A DNA stretch of 64,000 nt from Pseudonocardia sp. C8. Lineage in GTDB: Bacteria > Actinomycetota > Actinomycetes > Mycobacteriales > Pseudonocardiaceae. Where the stretch lies: assembly GCF_014267175.1 (NCBI RefSeq), contig NZ_JACMTR010000001.1, forward strand, positions 62,001 through 126,000. The letters are read 5' to 3'. This document shows positions 32,835 to 42,930 of this stretch, piece after piece. Both the position numbers and the translations under genes were made by a program. The notes beneath the pieces were generated by a model. The model saw nothing but the letters and a program-made list of their open reading frames with translations, did no database searches and had not been told where the DNA came from. Within the stretch, counting starts at the first letter, position 1. Each line of letters starts with the position of its first letter.

Positions 32835-33905
32835 TCAACAATTGTCCGGGGCGCTCAGTACGATGCGGCCGGGCACCCCTCCCTGAGCCAACCGATCAAG
32901 CGACGTCTGCACCGCCACCTCGTTGAGTTCTTCGTGAAGGATGGGGGTCTGCGGCAGGCCACCCGATTTCGCAAGCTCCACGAGCGATCTGAGCTGGTCG
33001 AGCGATCCGACGAAGCTGCCGCGGATAGTCAGCATCTTGAGCGCCATCAACGCATTTGGCAGGACGAGCTCGCCACCGTACAGACCGACTTGCACCAGAT
33101 GCCCCGCTTTCTGCAAGCTATCGAAGCCCGCTGTGGCGGTGCTGCTGTTGTTTACGAAGTCGATCACCGCGGCGGCGGGTCCGCGACACTCCCGCACAAT
33201 GTCGCTGCTCACTGAATCGCCGGCGGAGAGCACTGTCGCGGAAGCGCCCAATTGAACCGCCAGATCTAGGTTGGCTTCCGACACGTCAACAGCACAAATT
33301 GCCTGATGCCCGAGTGCTTTCAGCGTGGCGACCGCGGTGAGGCCAACACCACCGGCGCCGATCACGACGATCGGCTCGCCCGGGGGCAGCGGCAGTACCT
33401 TTGTGACCGCGCTATAAGCCGTCAGACCGGAGCATGCGAGAGTCGCTGCCCAGCTCAAGTCCAGCCCACTGATATCGACCAAGTACTTCTCATGCGGCAC
33501 GAAAATTTGCTGGGCGTATCCGCCATGGCGAACAACCCCGAGGTTCTGCCCGCTCGGGCAATGATTATCGCGGCCTTCGCGGCAATGCCTACACTCACCG
33601 CATCCGATCCATGGATAAACGAGCCGAACGTCGCCCGGTCGGTGGCTCTCCACCTGGTCACCCACCTGGTCCACCACGCCGACAACCTCGTGACCCATGA
33701 CAAGTGGGTAGGTGACACCGCGATCGACCAACCGGAGGCTGCCCCGGCTCCCGAGGTCATACGCCCCCTGCCGCAGGTGCGTATCGGTGTGGCAGACGCC
33801 AGACCGGAGAACCTTCAGCACCACTGCATTCTCCGTTGCCCGCGGTGTCGGCAGATCCATCGTCGTCACGACAGCACTGTCTTCAGCGAGTGCGAATGCC
33901 CGCAT
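32835..33905 (-). CDS. Zinc-dependent alcohol dehydrogenase (MDR family)
   Basis: 356 aa, ATG preceded by AAGGAG. Catalytic zinc ligands lie in RSGVCHTDTH and MGHEVVGVVDQVG; the structural zinc is bound by GCGECRHCREGRDNHC. The Rossmann motif is VIGAGGVGLTAVATLKALG, followed by AVDVSEANL, which fits NAD preference. It probably oxidises a primary alcohol, such as an omega-hydroxy compound, to the aldehyde used by the next enzymes in the operon. The substrate is inferred from neighbours only. Confidence 0.85.
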   Translation of the reverse strand: MRAFALAEDSAVVTTMDLPTPRATENAVVLKVLRSGVCHTDTHLRQGAYDLGSRGSLRLVDRGVTYPLVMGHEVVGVVDQVGDQVESHRPGDVRLVYPWIGCGECRHCREGRDNHCPSGQNLGVVRHGGYAQQIFVPHEKYLVDISGLDLSWAATLACSGLTAYSAVTKVLPLPPGEPIVVIGAGGVGLTAVATLKALGHQAICAVDVSEANLDLAVQLGASATVLSAGDSVSSDIVRECRGPAAAVIDFVNNSSTATAGFDSLQKAGHLVQVGLYGGELVLPNALMALKMLTIRGSFVGSLDQLRSLVELAKSGGLPQTPILHEELNEVAVQTSLDRLAQGGVPGRIVLSAPDNC

Positions 33906-33994
33906 GTTTCTCCTTGGGGTCGGTTAACATGGAGCGGCGTGACTGTCACGCTGCTCAGCGGTCAGCCTTGGGTTTGCCTGAGGTCCCGTCCTCG

Positions 33995-35323
33995 CTACGC
34001 CGCACTCAAGCTGGTTCGTGCGGTTTCCCTACTCTTAGCGATGCAAATGAGGGAGAGCACGGCACCCCCGATCAGATAGAAGGCGGGCGAACTGACATTA
34101 CCGGTCGTGGCCACCAGCGTAGTGGCGATCAATGGTGCGGTGCCACCGAACGCAGCGGCGGCAACGTTGTAGCCGATTGCCATCGAGGTGTACCGAGCCT
34201 GCGTTGGAAACATTTCAACCATCAGCGGGAACACCGATCCGGTGTAGATTCCAAAGATGATCCCGAGACCAATCTGGCAGAGCAAGACTACCGCCGTTCC
34301 CGCGGTGTTCATGCCCATAAAGATTGGGAATGCGAGAATGGCGTACGCGAAGGCTGCGGTCGCGGCGACCGGCCGGCGACCGAAACGGTCCGTCAGCGCT
34401 GCAGCGATAGGTGTGACCAATATCTGGGCAATCAGTGCCAGGGTGGTTGCCAGGTACGCGCTACCGCCGGGGAGTTGGCCGGTCTCCTTGAGCTGGTTCG
34501 GTAGATACGTAAGAATAAGGTAGTAGGGGATCATGTGGGTAACGGCCACACCGGTGCAGCGAGCGAGTCCCCAACCGTGTTGGCGGAAGGCGGAGCGCAG
34601 GGGTGCCTTCGGGCGGTGTCCGGCGGCCAACACCTCCCGGAAGATGGGGCTCTCCTCCAACCGCAGGCGCACGTACAAACCGACCACGGCGACAGGGCCA
34701 GCGAGGAGAAATGGCACTCGCCACACCCACTGATCGACGACTGTGGGGCCCATGCTGCTGGTCAAGGCTGCGACGAGCGATGCCCCGATGAGTGGTCCGA
34801 GACTGGCGCCGACTTGCGAGAAACCGAGCAGGAATCCGCGTTTATGGTCAGGCGAGTGTTCGGCGAGAAACGCGGTGGCGCCGGCGAGCTCGCCACCTGC
34901 GGATAGCCCTTGCAGCAAACGCAGTGCGATGAGCAGGAGCGGCGCGGCAATTCCGATCGTCGCGTAGCCGGGCAAGACGCCAATAGCAAAGGTGGACCCA
35001 CCGATAAGCAGGAGAATGGCGGCCAGAGTGTTCTTCCGCCCTAGCCGGTCTCCGATCGAGCCGAATAGCATTCCGCCTAGCGGGCGAATGAAGAATGACA
35101 CCGCGAAGGCCGCGTAGGCGGCCAGCATCGTCGCTGTTTTGTCTTCCGCCGGGAAGAAGGTAACGCCGATGCTACCCGCCAGGTAGCCATAGATCGCGTA
35201 GTCGTACCATTCGATCGCTTGGCCAAGGGATACGCCGACGATTACGCGTCGCATACCGCCGGGGTTGACCGATTGCTCGGGTGAGCTAGTCGGCGTCGGG
35301 GCGGCGCTGCCCGAATCAGACAT
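33995..35323 (-). CDS. MFS transporter, metabolite:H+ symporter (MHS) type
   Basis: 442 aa from the ATG at 35323, which has GGAAGGTGAAGG upstream. Twelve membrane helices are expected. Family marks include GVSLGQAIEWYDYAIYGYLAG at the first helix, FFIRPLGGMLFGSIGDRLGRKNTL (the MFS loop motif) and RLLQGLSAGGELAGATAFLAEHSP. RFGRRPVAATAAFAYAIL forms the second half. MHS members import carboxylates such as citrate, 2-oxoglutarate, shikimate or aromatic acids. Here it most likely imports the acid or alcohol handled by the following genes. A terminator-like hairpin separates it from the flavoprotein gene upstream, so it probably has its own promoter. Confidence 0.85.
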   Translation of the reverse strand: MSDSGSAAPTPTSSPEQSVNPGGMRRVIVGVSLGQAIEWYDYAIYGYLAGSIGVTFFPAEDKTATMLAAYAAFAVSFFIRPLGGMLFGSIGDRLGRKNTLAAILLLIGGSTFAIGVLPGYATIGIAAPLLLIALRLLQGLSAGGELAGATAFLAEHSPDHKRGFLLGFSQVGASLGPLIGASLVAALTSSMGPTVVDQWVWRVPFLLAGPVAVVGLYVRLRLEESPIFREVLAAGHRPKAPLRSAFRQHGWGLARCTGVAVTHMIPYYLILTYLPNQLKETGQLPGGSAYLATTLALIAQILVTPIAAALTDRFGRRPVAATAAFAYAILAFPIFMGMNTAGTAVVLLCQIGLGIIFGIYTGSVFPLMVEMFPTQARYTSMAIGYNVAAAAFGGTAPLIATTLVATTGNVSSPAFYLIGGAVLSLICIAKSRETARTSLSAA

Positions 35324-35436
35324 GGCCTTCACCTTCCGGGATCTCTGTGGATCCGTGTGGGCTCGCTAATGACTCGCTAAACGCTGTAGGGAGTCGCTTG
35401 TTGGTTGGAACCGCGGGCGTGTGCGGCGCGGCGGCT

Positions 35437-35469
35437 GGGGCGCTATCACTGGGTGATTGATAGCGCCCC
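35437..35469 (-). terminator. Terminator hairpin after the AGPS-like gene
   Basis: GGGGCGCTATCA (35437-35448) and TGATAGCGCCCC (35458-35469) are perfect 12-bp arms with a 9-nt loop, 11 bp downstream of the leftward gene that stops at 35480. There is no T-run, as is common for actinobacterial terminators. Confidence 0.7.
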
Positions 35470-35479
35470 GCCGCGGCGG

Positions 35480-37105
35480 CTACTTCGGGTCGATGAGGAC
35501 GCCGGGGTTCATCACGAGGGCCGGATCCACCGCGGACTTGGCCGCACGGAGAGCAGACGCGAACAGGTCCGGGCGCTGCTGGTCATACCAGGGCCGGTGG
35601 TAACGCCCGACGGCATGGTGATGGGTGATGGTGCCTCCGGCAGACAGGACGGCCTCGGAGGCCGCCTGCTTGATCGCTGCCCACTGCTCTACCTCGCGGC
35701 CCCGCTTGCCAGGTGCCATAACGGTGTAGTACGGCGCAGGACCGTCCGGATAGACATGCGTGAAGCGGCAAGCAACGGCGCCGTCGCCGCACTCCTCCTT
35801 CATCGCCTTGGTCGTTGCTTCGACGACCCGCGCATGGAGCTCCGGGAATGCACTCCAGGTGCACGCCGTCTCGAACGTCTCCCGCACGATTCCCATGCGG
35901 GTGTAGCCTTCCTTGTAGAACGGGCCCCGTACGAAGAAATCCCGCCACTTTCCAGTGGCCCCGGACCGTGCGGCTTCAGCCTCGCTCTTGCCCTGCAGTG
36001 CGGCCTCGCTTACGCGGCCGCCATGGTCGGCACAGATCTGTGCGGCGCGTTGCATCCAAGCGTCGAGCGGGTGGTCAGCGGACTCGAATGCCAGTACGAG
36101 GACTGAATCGGAGCCGTCTGAGGCGCCGGACAGCAGACTCTCTGTCGGGTCGAGCAGCCGGCAGTTCGCCGGGGCGAGCCCGGACTGAGCCAGAACGCGC
36201 ACCGCGGCCACGGCCTTGTCGAAGTTGCTGAACGGCACGGACGTGCCCACGCGGAAGGTGGGGCGATCCTGTAGACGCATCCAGGCCTGAGTGATTACAC
36301 CGAGCGTGCCCTCGGAGCCGATGAACATGCGGTCGGCGGAGGTTCCGGCTCCATCACTGGGGAGCCGGCGGGTCTGGATCGTCCCCGCGGGCGTCACCAC
36401 GCGGAGGGCCTGGACCGAGTCGTCAATCTGTGTGGGCCCGGTGGCGAAGTGTCCTGCCGCGCGGGTCGCGATCCACCCGCCGAGGCTGGAGAACTCGAAC
36501 GCCTGGAGGAAGAAGCGCATCGACAGCCCGTACGGGCGCAGCTGGTTCTCCATGTCCGGTCCGAGAACGCCGCCCTGGATGAGGGCGGACCGCGATTCCT
36601 GGTCGACCTCCAGCACCTGGTTCAGGTGGCGCAGGTCCAGAGTGATCGCACCGCGGTAATCGTCGGACACAATCGGCTCGATGCCCTGGGCGACGGAGGA
36701 CCCGCCTCCGTAAGGAACAACTGCGACATTATTGGTGTGCGCCCAGTCCAGAACCGATACCACGTCGTGCTCGGTTCGGGGGAAGGCGACGAAGTCCGGG
36801 GGGTTGTCATATTGGCGAGCAAGTCCACGATAGAAGTCACCGAGGTTCTTGCCCAGTGTGTGCTCGGCTCGGGTCCAGGTGTCGACCTGGCAGATCTCCT
36901 CCAGCGACTCCGGTGGGCTGACGCGCGGCTGCCGCAGCTCGATCTCGCTGATATCGGGAGCCGTCGCCAGATCCTGGATCGGAAATCCGAACTTGTCGCG
37001 AATCATCTGACCCAAGGCGTGTACTTCTGGTTCGTCGACGCCAGTGCCGGCGAAACCCCAGCCCCAGAACTTCCTGGTCCTCTTGTCGAGGTGTTCCTCG
37101 GTCAT
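35480..37105 (-). CDS. AGPS-like FAD-binding oxidase, copy 1
   Basis: 541 aa. The opening KRTRKFWGWGFAGTG and the closing HHHAVGRYHRPWYDQQRPDLF are hallmarks of the alkyldihydroxyacetonephosphate synthase (AGPS) branch of VAO/PCMH flavoproteins. FAD-binding elements are PPDFVAFPRTEHDV, VPYGGGSSVAQGIEP and IGSEGTLGVITQAWMR. The consecutive histidines that in AGPS are catalytic are present. AGPS itself makes an ether bond, which bacteria of this kind do not need; related bacterial proteins are mostly uncharacterised oxidases. Together with the near-identical copy at 45735 it brackets the glycolate/glyoxylate operon. I suggest oxidation of a 2-hydroxy-acid or ether-acid that yields glyoxylate or glycolate; this is unproven. 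Confidence 0.8.
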   Translation of the reverse strand: MTEEHLDKRTRKFWGWGFAGTGVDEPEVHALGQMIRDKFGFPIQDLATAPDISEIELRQPRVSPPESLEEICQVDTWTRAEHTLGKNLGDFYRGLARQYDNPPDFVAFPRTEHDVVSVLDWAHTNNVAVVPYGGGSSVAQGIEPIVSDDYRGAITLDLRHLNQVLEVDQESRSALIQGGVLGPDMENQLRPYGLSMRFFLQAFEFSSLGGWIATRAAGHFATGPTQIDDSVQALRVVTPAGTIQTRRLPSDGAGTSADRMFIGSEGTLGVITQAWMRLQDRPTFRVGTSVPFSNFDKAVAAVRVLAQSGLAPANCRLLDPTESLLSGASDGSDSVLVLAFESADHPLDAWMQRAAQICADHGGRVSEAALQGKSEAEAARSGATGKWRDFFVRGPFYKEGYTRMGIVRETFETACTWSAFPELHARVVEATTKAMKEECGDGAVACRFTHVYPDGPAPYYTVMAPGKRGREVEQWAAIKQAASEAVLSAGGTITHHHAVGRYHRPWYDQQRPDLFASALRAAKSAVDPALVMNPGVLIDPK

Positions 37106-37647
37106 GTTTGCCTTTCTAGACGGGACATATGATGGTGCTCAGAACTGCGGCCAACTCGTTCTGATAGTGCGCGAACAAGGTTCGCAAGCCTCATCCGACT
37201 CCGCTGACGAAGATCCGAACCGCGTTGTCTCTCCACTGTCCGGCGTAGCCGCCAAGTAGCCGCCTGCTTGCAGTTTGGGTCGGCCACGTCATCGATGGTC
37301 GGAGGGCGCGGAACGCGTGGACGGTCGGAATTGAGTTGCTCACGGCCATCGAGCGGCTCCTCGGTGCGGTCACGTTGTCAACTACACCTGGCCCAGGGCC
37401 GGGCGCGCTGACCGGAGGGGCCTGGCCGCGATGCCATGAGCAACCGAGCGCGGAGATCGCAGGGCGGTTGGACGCCGGACGATGGTCAGGCCAATGCTGC
37501 TAGCGCAGATGCTATGGCGCACCCCACACGAACGCAAGCCCAGGTTTCGCAGCACGAGCGTGCACATCCGTATCGTGGAATATTGTGGCTGCCGCCTCGG
37601 TTGCCCGGCCCTCGGTCGGGCTGCGGATGGCCTGTGCAGGCCTTCCC
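37106..37647. other. Region upstream of AGPS-like copy 1, no supported gene
   Basis: About 540 bp between the broken glycerate kinase and AGPS-like copy 1. It contains TTCTGATAGTGCG (37159-37171), shared with the region upstream of copy 2, and GCGAAC-AAG-GTTCGC (37171-37185), a tight operator-like inverted repeat. A 49-codon leftward frame at 37340 has GAGGAG before its ATG but no recognisable product; it may be a gene remnant. Confidence 0.5.
37159..37185 (-). promoter_or_regulatory. Conserved upstream element plus inverted repeat before AGPS-like copy 1
   Basis: On the minus strand the shared 13-mer reads CGCACTATCAGAA and includes TATCAG, a possible -10. It overlaps the GCGAAC/GTTCGC repeat by one base at 37171. 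The 13-mer recurs at 47369-47381 before copy 2, so it was either duplicated with the gene or kept for regulation. Confidence 0.4.
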
Positions 37648-38017
37648 CTAGCCCAACGCGACGGAGATCAGGGCGCCGCTCGCGCGGCCTGGAGGCGGCG
37701 CGGTTACGAATCGCCGACCGGGCAGGCAGTGGAGCCCGGCCACCGTGGCGAGTTCGATCGCCGCGGTCGTGCCGTCGGGCGTGGGTAGCGGCGGTGATCG
37801 GCTCACCGGTCGGGCCGCTTACCCGTCGCCGTGACCGTGGGGGTGAACCCGACGGAGACGGCGGCAGGGGCCATATGCCGTCGCCGCCATCCGCGATCGG
37901 GTAGCGGTCGGTTTCACTCCCCGGGGCGGTGTGTTGCAGCCCTGTGGCAATGTAGGCCGCCACCTCGGCCGCAGTCGGTGAGCCGTCGACCTTGCCTGGG
38001 GCTATGAGGGTGCGCAT
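37648..38017 (-). pseudogene. Truncated, frameshifted glycerate kinase remnant
   Basis: It starts 13 bp after the gcl stop with ATG 38017. MRTLIAPGKVDGSPTAAEVAAYIATGLQ and DRYPIADGGDGIW match the N-terminus of type I glycerate kinases (usual form LIAPDKFKGSLTA, then PVADGGEGT). A shift then occurs; pieces such as AVSVGFTPTVTATG, GPTGEPIT and TTAAIELATVAGLHCLPG appear in different frames before a stop at 37648. The family is normally about 380 aa, so over half is missing. The aspartate of the usual DK motif is replaced by glycine. D-glycerate from glxR must be phosphorylated by an enzyme encoded elsewhere. Confidence 0.75.
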
Positions 38018-38029
38018 TCCTAACCCGGT

Positions 38030-39814
<1,785 letters not shown>

Positions 39815-39845
39815 GGTGTGTCTCCTGGTCGTCGTGGGTGCCGGT

Positions 39846-40742
39846 TTAGCGCAGGTCTGCGTCGGGCAGCCGGTGCGACAGCTCGGAGGTGAGCTTGTAC
39901 AGCCCGGCGTGGTCGAGGTGGCCGTCCCCGCGGGCAACGAGCGCGCCGATGAGTTGGGCGACGGTGGCTCCGAGCGGGATCACTACGCCGGCCTCGCGGG
40001 CGGCGGCGGTGACGAGGCCCATGTCCTTGTGGTGCAGAGCGAGCCGGAAGCCGGGAGTGAAGTCGCGGTTGACCATGTTCGCGGCCTTGCGGTCGAGCAC
40101 TGTGCTCCCGGCCAGTCCGCCGCCGAGCACTCGGACGGAGGCGTCGAGGTCGACCCCGGAGGCCTCGAGGAACACGATGGCCTCGGCCAGCAGCTGGAGG
40201 TTGCCGGCCACGATCAGCTGGTTGGCCGCCTTCACTGTCTGTCCGGCGCCGGATGGCCCGACGTGCACGATTGTGCTGCCGAGAACCTCGAGGACCGGTC
40301 CGGCGGTCTCGAAGTCGGCGGGCTTCCCGCCGACCATGATCGAGAGTGTGCCCTCGATCGCGCCGGCCTCGCCACCACTGACTGGGGCGTCGAGCACCCG
40401 CAGCCCGGCTTCCGCGCCGGCCGCGGCCACCGCTCGGGACACTTCCGGGCGGATCGTACTCATGTCGATCAGCAGCTGGCCCGGGTGGGCGTTGGCCAGC
40501 ACCCCGTCGGCGCCGGTGACGACCTCGGTGACGTCCGGGGAGTCGGGCAGCATCGTGATCACGATGTCGGCACCCTTGGTCGCCTCGGCGACGCTGGTTG
40601 CTGCGCGGCCGCCGTGTTTGACCAGGGCGTCGATCTTGTCCGGGCTGCGGTTGTAGCCGATGACGTCGTAGCCAGCGTCGGCGAGGTTGGCGGCCATCGG
40701 CGCGCCCATGATGCCGAGTCCAATGAATCCGATGCTGGTCAT
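39846..40742 (-). CDS. glxR: Tartronate-semialdehyde reductase (2-hydroxy-3-oxopropionate reductase)
   Basis: 298 aa. NAD(P)-binding [22 protein letters not shown] at the N-terminus, then DMSTIRP, the substrate-binding [22 protein letters not shown], and the catalytic lysine in [17 protein letters not shown]. These are the hallmarks of beta-hydroxyacid dehydrogenases of the GarR/GlxR group. It reduces tartronate semialdehyde to D-glycerate. The position between hyi and gcl makes the assignment firm. AGGAG precedes the ATG. Confidence 0.93.
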   Translation of the reverse strand: MTSIGFIGLGIMGAPMAANLADAGYDVIGYNRSPDKIDALVKHGGRAATSVAEATKGADIVITMLPDSPDVTEVVTGADGVLANAHPGQLLIDMSTIRPEVSRAVAAAGAEAGLRVLDAPVSGGEAGAIEGTLSIMVGGKPADFETAGPVLEVLGSTIVHVGPSGAGQTVKAANQLIVAGNLQLLAEAIVFLEASGVDLDASVRVLGGGLAGSTVLDRKAANMVNRDFTPGFRLALHHKDMGLVTAAAREAGVVIPLGATVAQLIGALVARGDGHLDHAGLYKLTSELSHRLPDADLR

Positions 40743-40777
40743 GGTGTGGTGTTCTCCTGATCTGGCTCGTGGTCGCT

Positions 40778-41602
40778 TCAGCTGTGGTCGGTGAGGGCGC
40801 CACTGCCGCGTTCGGCGCGGGGCAGCCAGGCGAAGGGATCCTCGGCGGTGGCCTTGTACTCGAGGCCGACGAATCCCTGATAGCCGCCGCGGTCAAGATC
40901 CTCAAGCCAGCGTGCGAGCGGCAAGTGCCCTGTGCCGGGCTCGCCGCGGCCCGGGGTGTCGGCGATCTGGACGTGCGCGATCCGGTCCCGGTATCGGGCA
41001 ATGGCACGCTCGACGTCGTCGCCGTTGGACGCGAGGTGGTACAGGTCGGCGAGCAAGCCGACGTTGCCGGCTCCGGCGCACGCGAGGTCGTCGAGCACTG
41101 CGCCGGCATCGTCGGCGGTGCGCAGCGGATACCGGCCGCCGCCGCTGACCGGCTCGACCAGCACGGTCGCGCCGATCCGCTCCGCCGCCTCCGCCGCCAC
41201 CAGCAGGTTCTCCGTGGCGAGCTCGTCCTGCCGGAGCGGGTCGGCGTTATCAAGCCGGTTGCCGTAGAGGGCGTTGAACACGTGCACACCCAGCCGCTCG
41301 CCGAGCCCGACCGCGACGTCGACGTTGTCGCGGAACTCCGTCGCACGGCCCGGCCAGGAGACGACACCACGGTCCCCGCCGGGCATATCGCCCGCGAAGA
41401 AGTTGAGCCCGACGAGCGCGACACCGGCATCGCGTACGGCCTGCTCGAAGGCGTCGACGTCGCGGTCGGCGGGAACGGGCTCCGGGAACGGCCACCAGAA
41501 CTCCACGGCGTCGAACCCGGCCGCTTTGGCGGCCGCGGGCCGTTCCAGCACAGGGAGGTCGGTGAGAAGGATTGAGCAATTCACTAGGTAGCGCAATGTC
41601 AT
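40778..41602 (-). CDS. hyi: Hydroxypyruvate isomerase-like protein
   Basis: 274 aa. ATG 41602 overlaps the glcF stop (ATGA) and has AAGGAAG upstream. TIM-barrel isomerase of the AP-endonuclease-2 fold: AAAKAAGFDAVEFWWPFPEP, ALVGLNFFAGDMPGGDRGV, TVLVEPVSGG, NVGLLADLYHLASNGDD, HVQIADTPGRGEPGTGHLPL and GLEYKA. These match Hyi/OtnI proteins, which interconvert hydroxypyruvate and tartronate semialdehyde. The metal-binding Glu, Asp, His and Glu are in place. Confidence 0.92.
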   Translation of the reverse strand: MTLRYLVNCSILLTDLPVLERPAAAKAAGFDAVEFWWPFPEPVPADRDVDAFEQAVRDAGVALVGLNFFAGDMPGGDRGVVSWPGRATEFRDNVDVAVGLGERLGVHVFNALYGNRLDNADPLRQDELATENLLVAAEAAERIGATVLVEPVSGGGRYPLRTADDAGAVLDDLACAGAGNVGLLADLYHLASNGDDVERAIARYRDRIAHVQIADTPGRGEPGTGHLPLARWLEDLDRGGYQGFVGLEYKATAEDPFAWLPRAERGSGALTDHS

Positions 41603-42930
41603 CTGGAGACTTCCTTCAGCGGGTCGACACCGCGAATCGAGGCGTCGAGCAGTTGGATGGGATGCAGCAACGGAATGCTGGCATCGAGGTATCGGCGAAT
41701 CTGCAGCAGGCAGCCAGCGTTGGCGGTGGCGACCACGTCCGGGGTAACGGCTTCGAGGTTGGTCACCTTGCGTCGGCCGAGCTCCTCGGCCTTCTCGGGC
41801 TGGACGAGGTTGTAGATGCCCGCCGAGCCGCAACACAGGTCGGCCTCGGCTATGTCGGTGACCGTCAGGCCGGGGATGCTGCGAAGCATCTCGCGGGGTT
41901 GGCTACGGATCTGCTGCGCGTTGGCCAGGTGGCAAGCGTCGTGGTATGCGACGGTGGTCGGGATCGGGTGCCGAGAGGCTTGGGGCGACAGCTCGGTGAT
42001 CAGTTCGCTAATGTCGCGCACCTTCGCGGAGAAGGCCGCCGCTCGGTCGGCGTACTCGGGGTCGTCAGCGAGTAGGTCGCCGTATTCTTTGAGCGTGGAG
42101 CCGCAGCCCGCGACGTTTGCGACAACGACGTCGAGGTCGTAGCGTTCGAACATTTCGATCGTGTCCCGCGCCCGTCGCAGGCCGTCCTCCGTCTGCCCGG
42201 CGTGCACCGAAAGGGCGCCGCAGCACTGCTTGTCTTGCGGCATGTAGACGTCGCACCCCTCAGCGGTCAATACGCGGACGGTGGCACCGTTGACGTCGCC
42301 AAAGAACACCCGTTGCGCGCAACCGGGCATCATGCCCACCCTCAGCCGGGGAGGGCCGACGGCCGCGGTATGCGGCGTGCCGCGGGCGAACAGGGCGCGC
42401 AGCGACACTCGTGGCAGGAGCGCCTCTAGCGCCTGCAGCCGCGGCGGGAGCAGGGCAATCACCCCGAGTGCGTGCAGCAACGCACGCAGGCCGAGCCGTT
42501 GGTAGAGGATGCCGCCGAGCGCGGCCAGGCGCAGCCGCCCTGGGTAGGGGAAGAGCGCGAAGATCAGCGTGCGGAGCAACCTGTCCGGGACCGTCCGCGG
42601 GATCTGCCGCTCGACCTGGGGGCGGACCGACTCGATGAGCTTGTCGTACTGGACGCCGGATGGGCAGTGGGTGACACACGCCAGGCAGCCGAGGCAGGAG
42701 TCCATGCGAGCGCCGAATGCCTCGTCGAGGGGGATCTCGCCGCGGGCGGCGAGATCCATGAGATAGATCCGTCCGCGCGGGGACTCCATCTCCTCACCGG
42801 TGACGGCGTAGGTGGGACAGGTCGGCAGGCAGAAGCCACAGTGCACGCAGTCGTCAAGCACCTCACGGCGGGGTGGATGGTGCGCGTCGAACGAGCCCGT
42901 GGGCCCGGAGGGCCGGAGGACGTCGGTCAT
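41599..42930 (-). CDS. glcF: Glycolate oxidase iron-sulfur subunit
   Basis: 443 aa. Two 4Fe-4S motifs, CVHCGFCLPTCP (about 28-39) and CLGCLACVTHCPSG (about 79-92), are followed by two Cys-rich CCG domains (CCGALSVHAG, DLCCGSAGIYNL). It passes electrons from the GlcD/GlcE flavin subunits to quinone at the inner face of the membrane. ATGA overlaps link it to both neighbours (glcE before, hyi after), so the subunits are translated together. Confidence 0.94.
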   Translation of the reverse strand: MTDVLRPSGPTGSFDAHHPPRREVLDDCVHCGFCLPTCPTYAVTGEEMESPRGRIYLMDLAARGEIPLDEAFGARMDSCLGCLACVTHCPSGVQYDKLIESVRPQVERQIPRTVPDRLLRTLIFALFPYPGRLRLAALGGILYQRLGLRALLHALGVIALLPPRLQALEALLPRVSLRALFARGTPHTAAVGPPRLRVGMMPGCAQRVFFGDVNGATVRVLTAEGCDVYMPQDKQCCGALSVHAGQTEDGLRRARDTIEMFERYDLDVVVANVAGCGSTLKEYGDLLADDPEYADRAAAFSAKVRDISELITELSPQASRHPIPTTVAYHDACHLANAQQIRSQPREMLRSIPGLTVTDIAEADLCCGSAGIYNLVQPEKAEELGRRKVTNLEAVTPDVVATANAGCLLQIRRYLDASIPLLHPIQLLDASIRGVDPLKEVSR

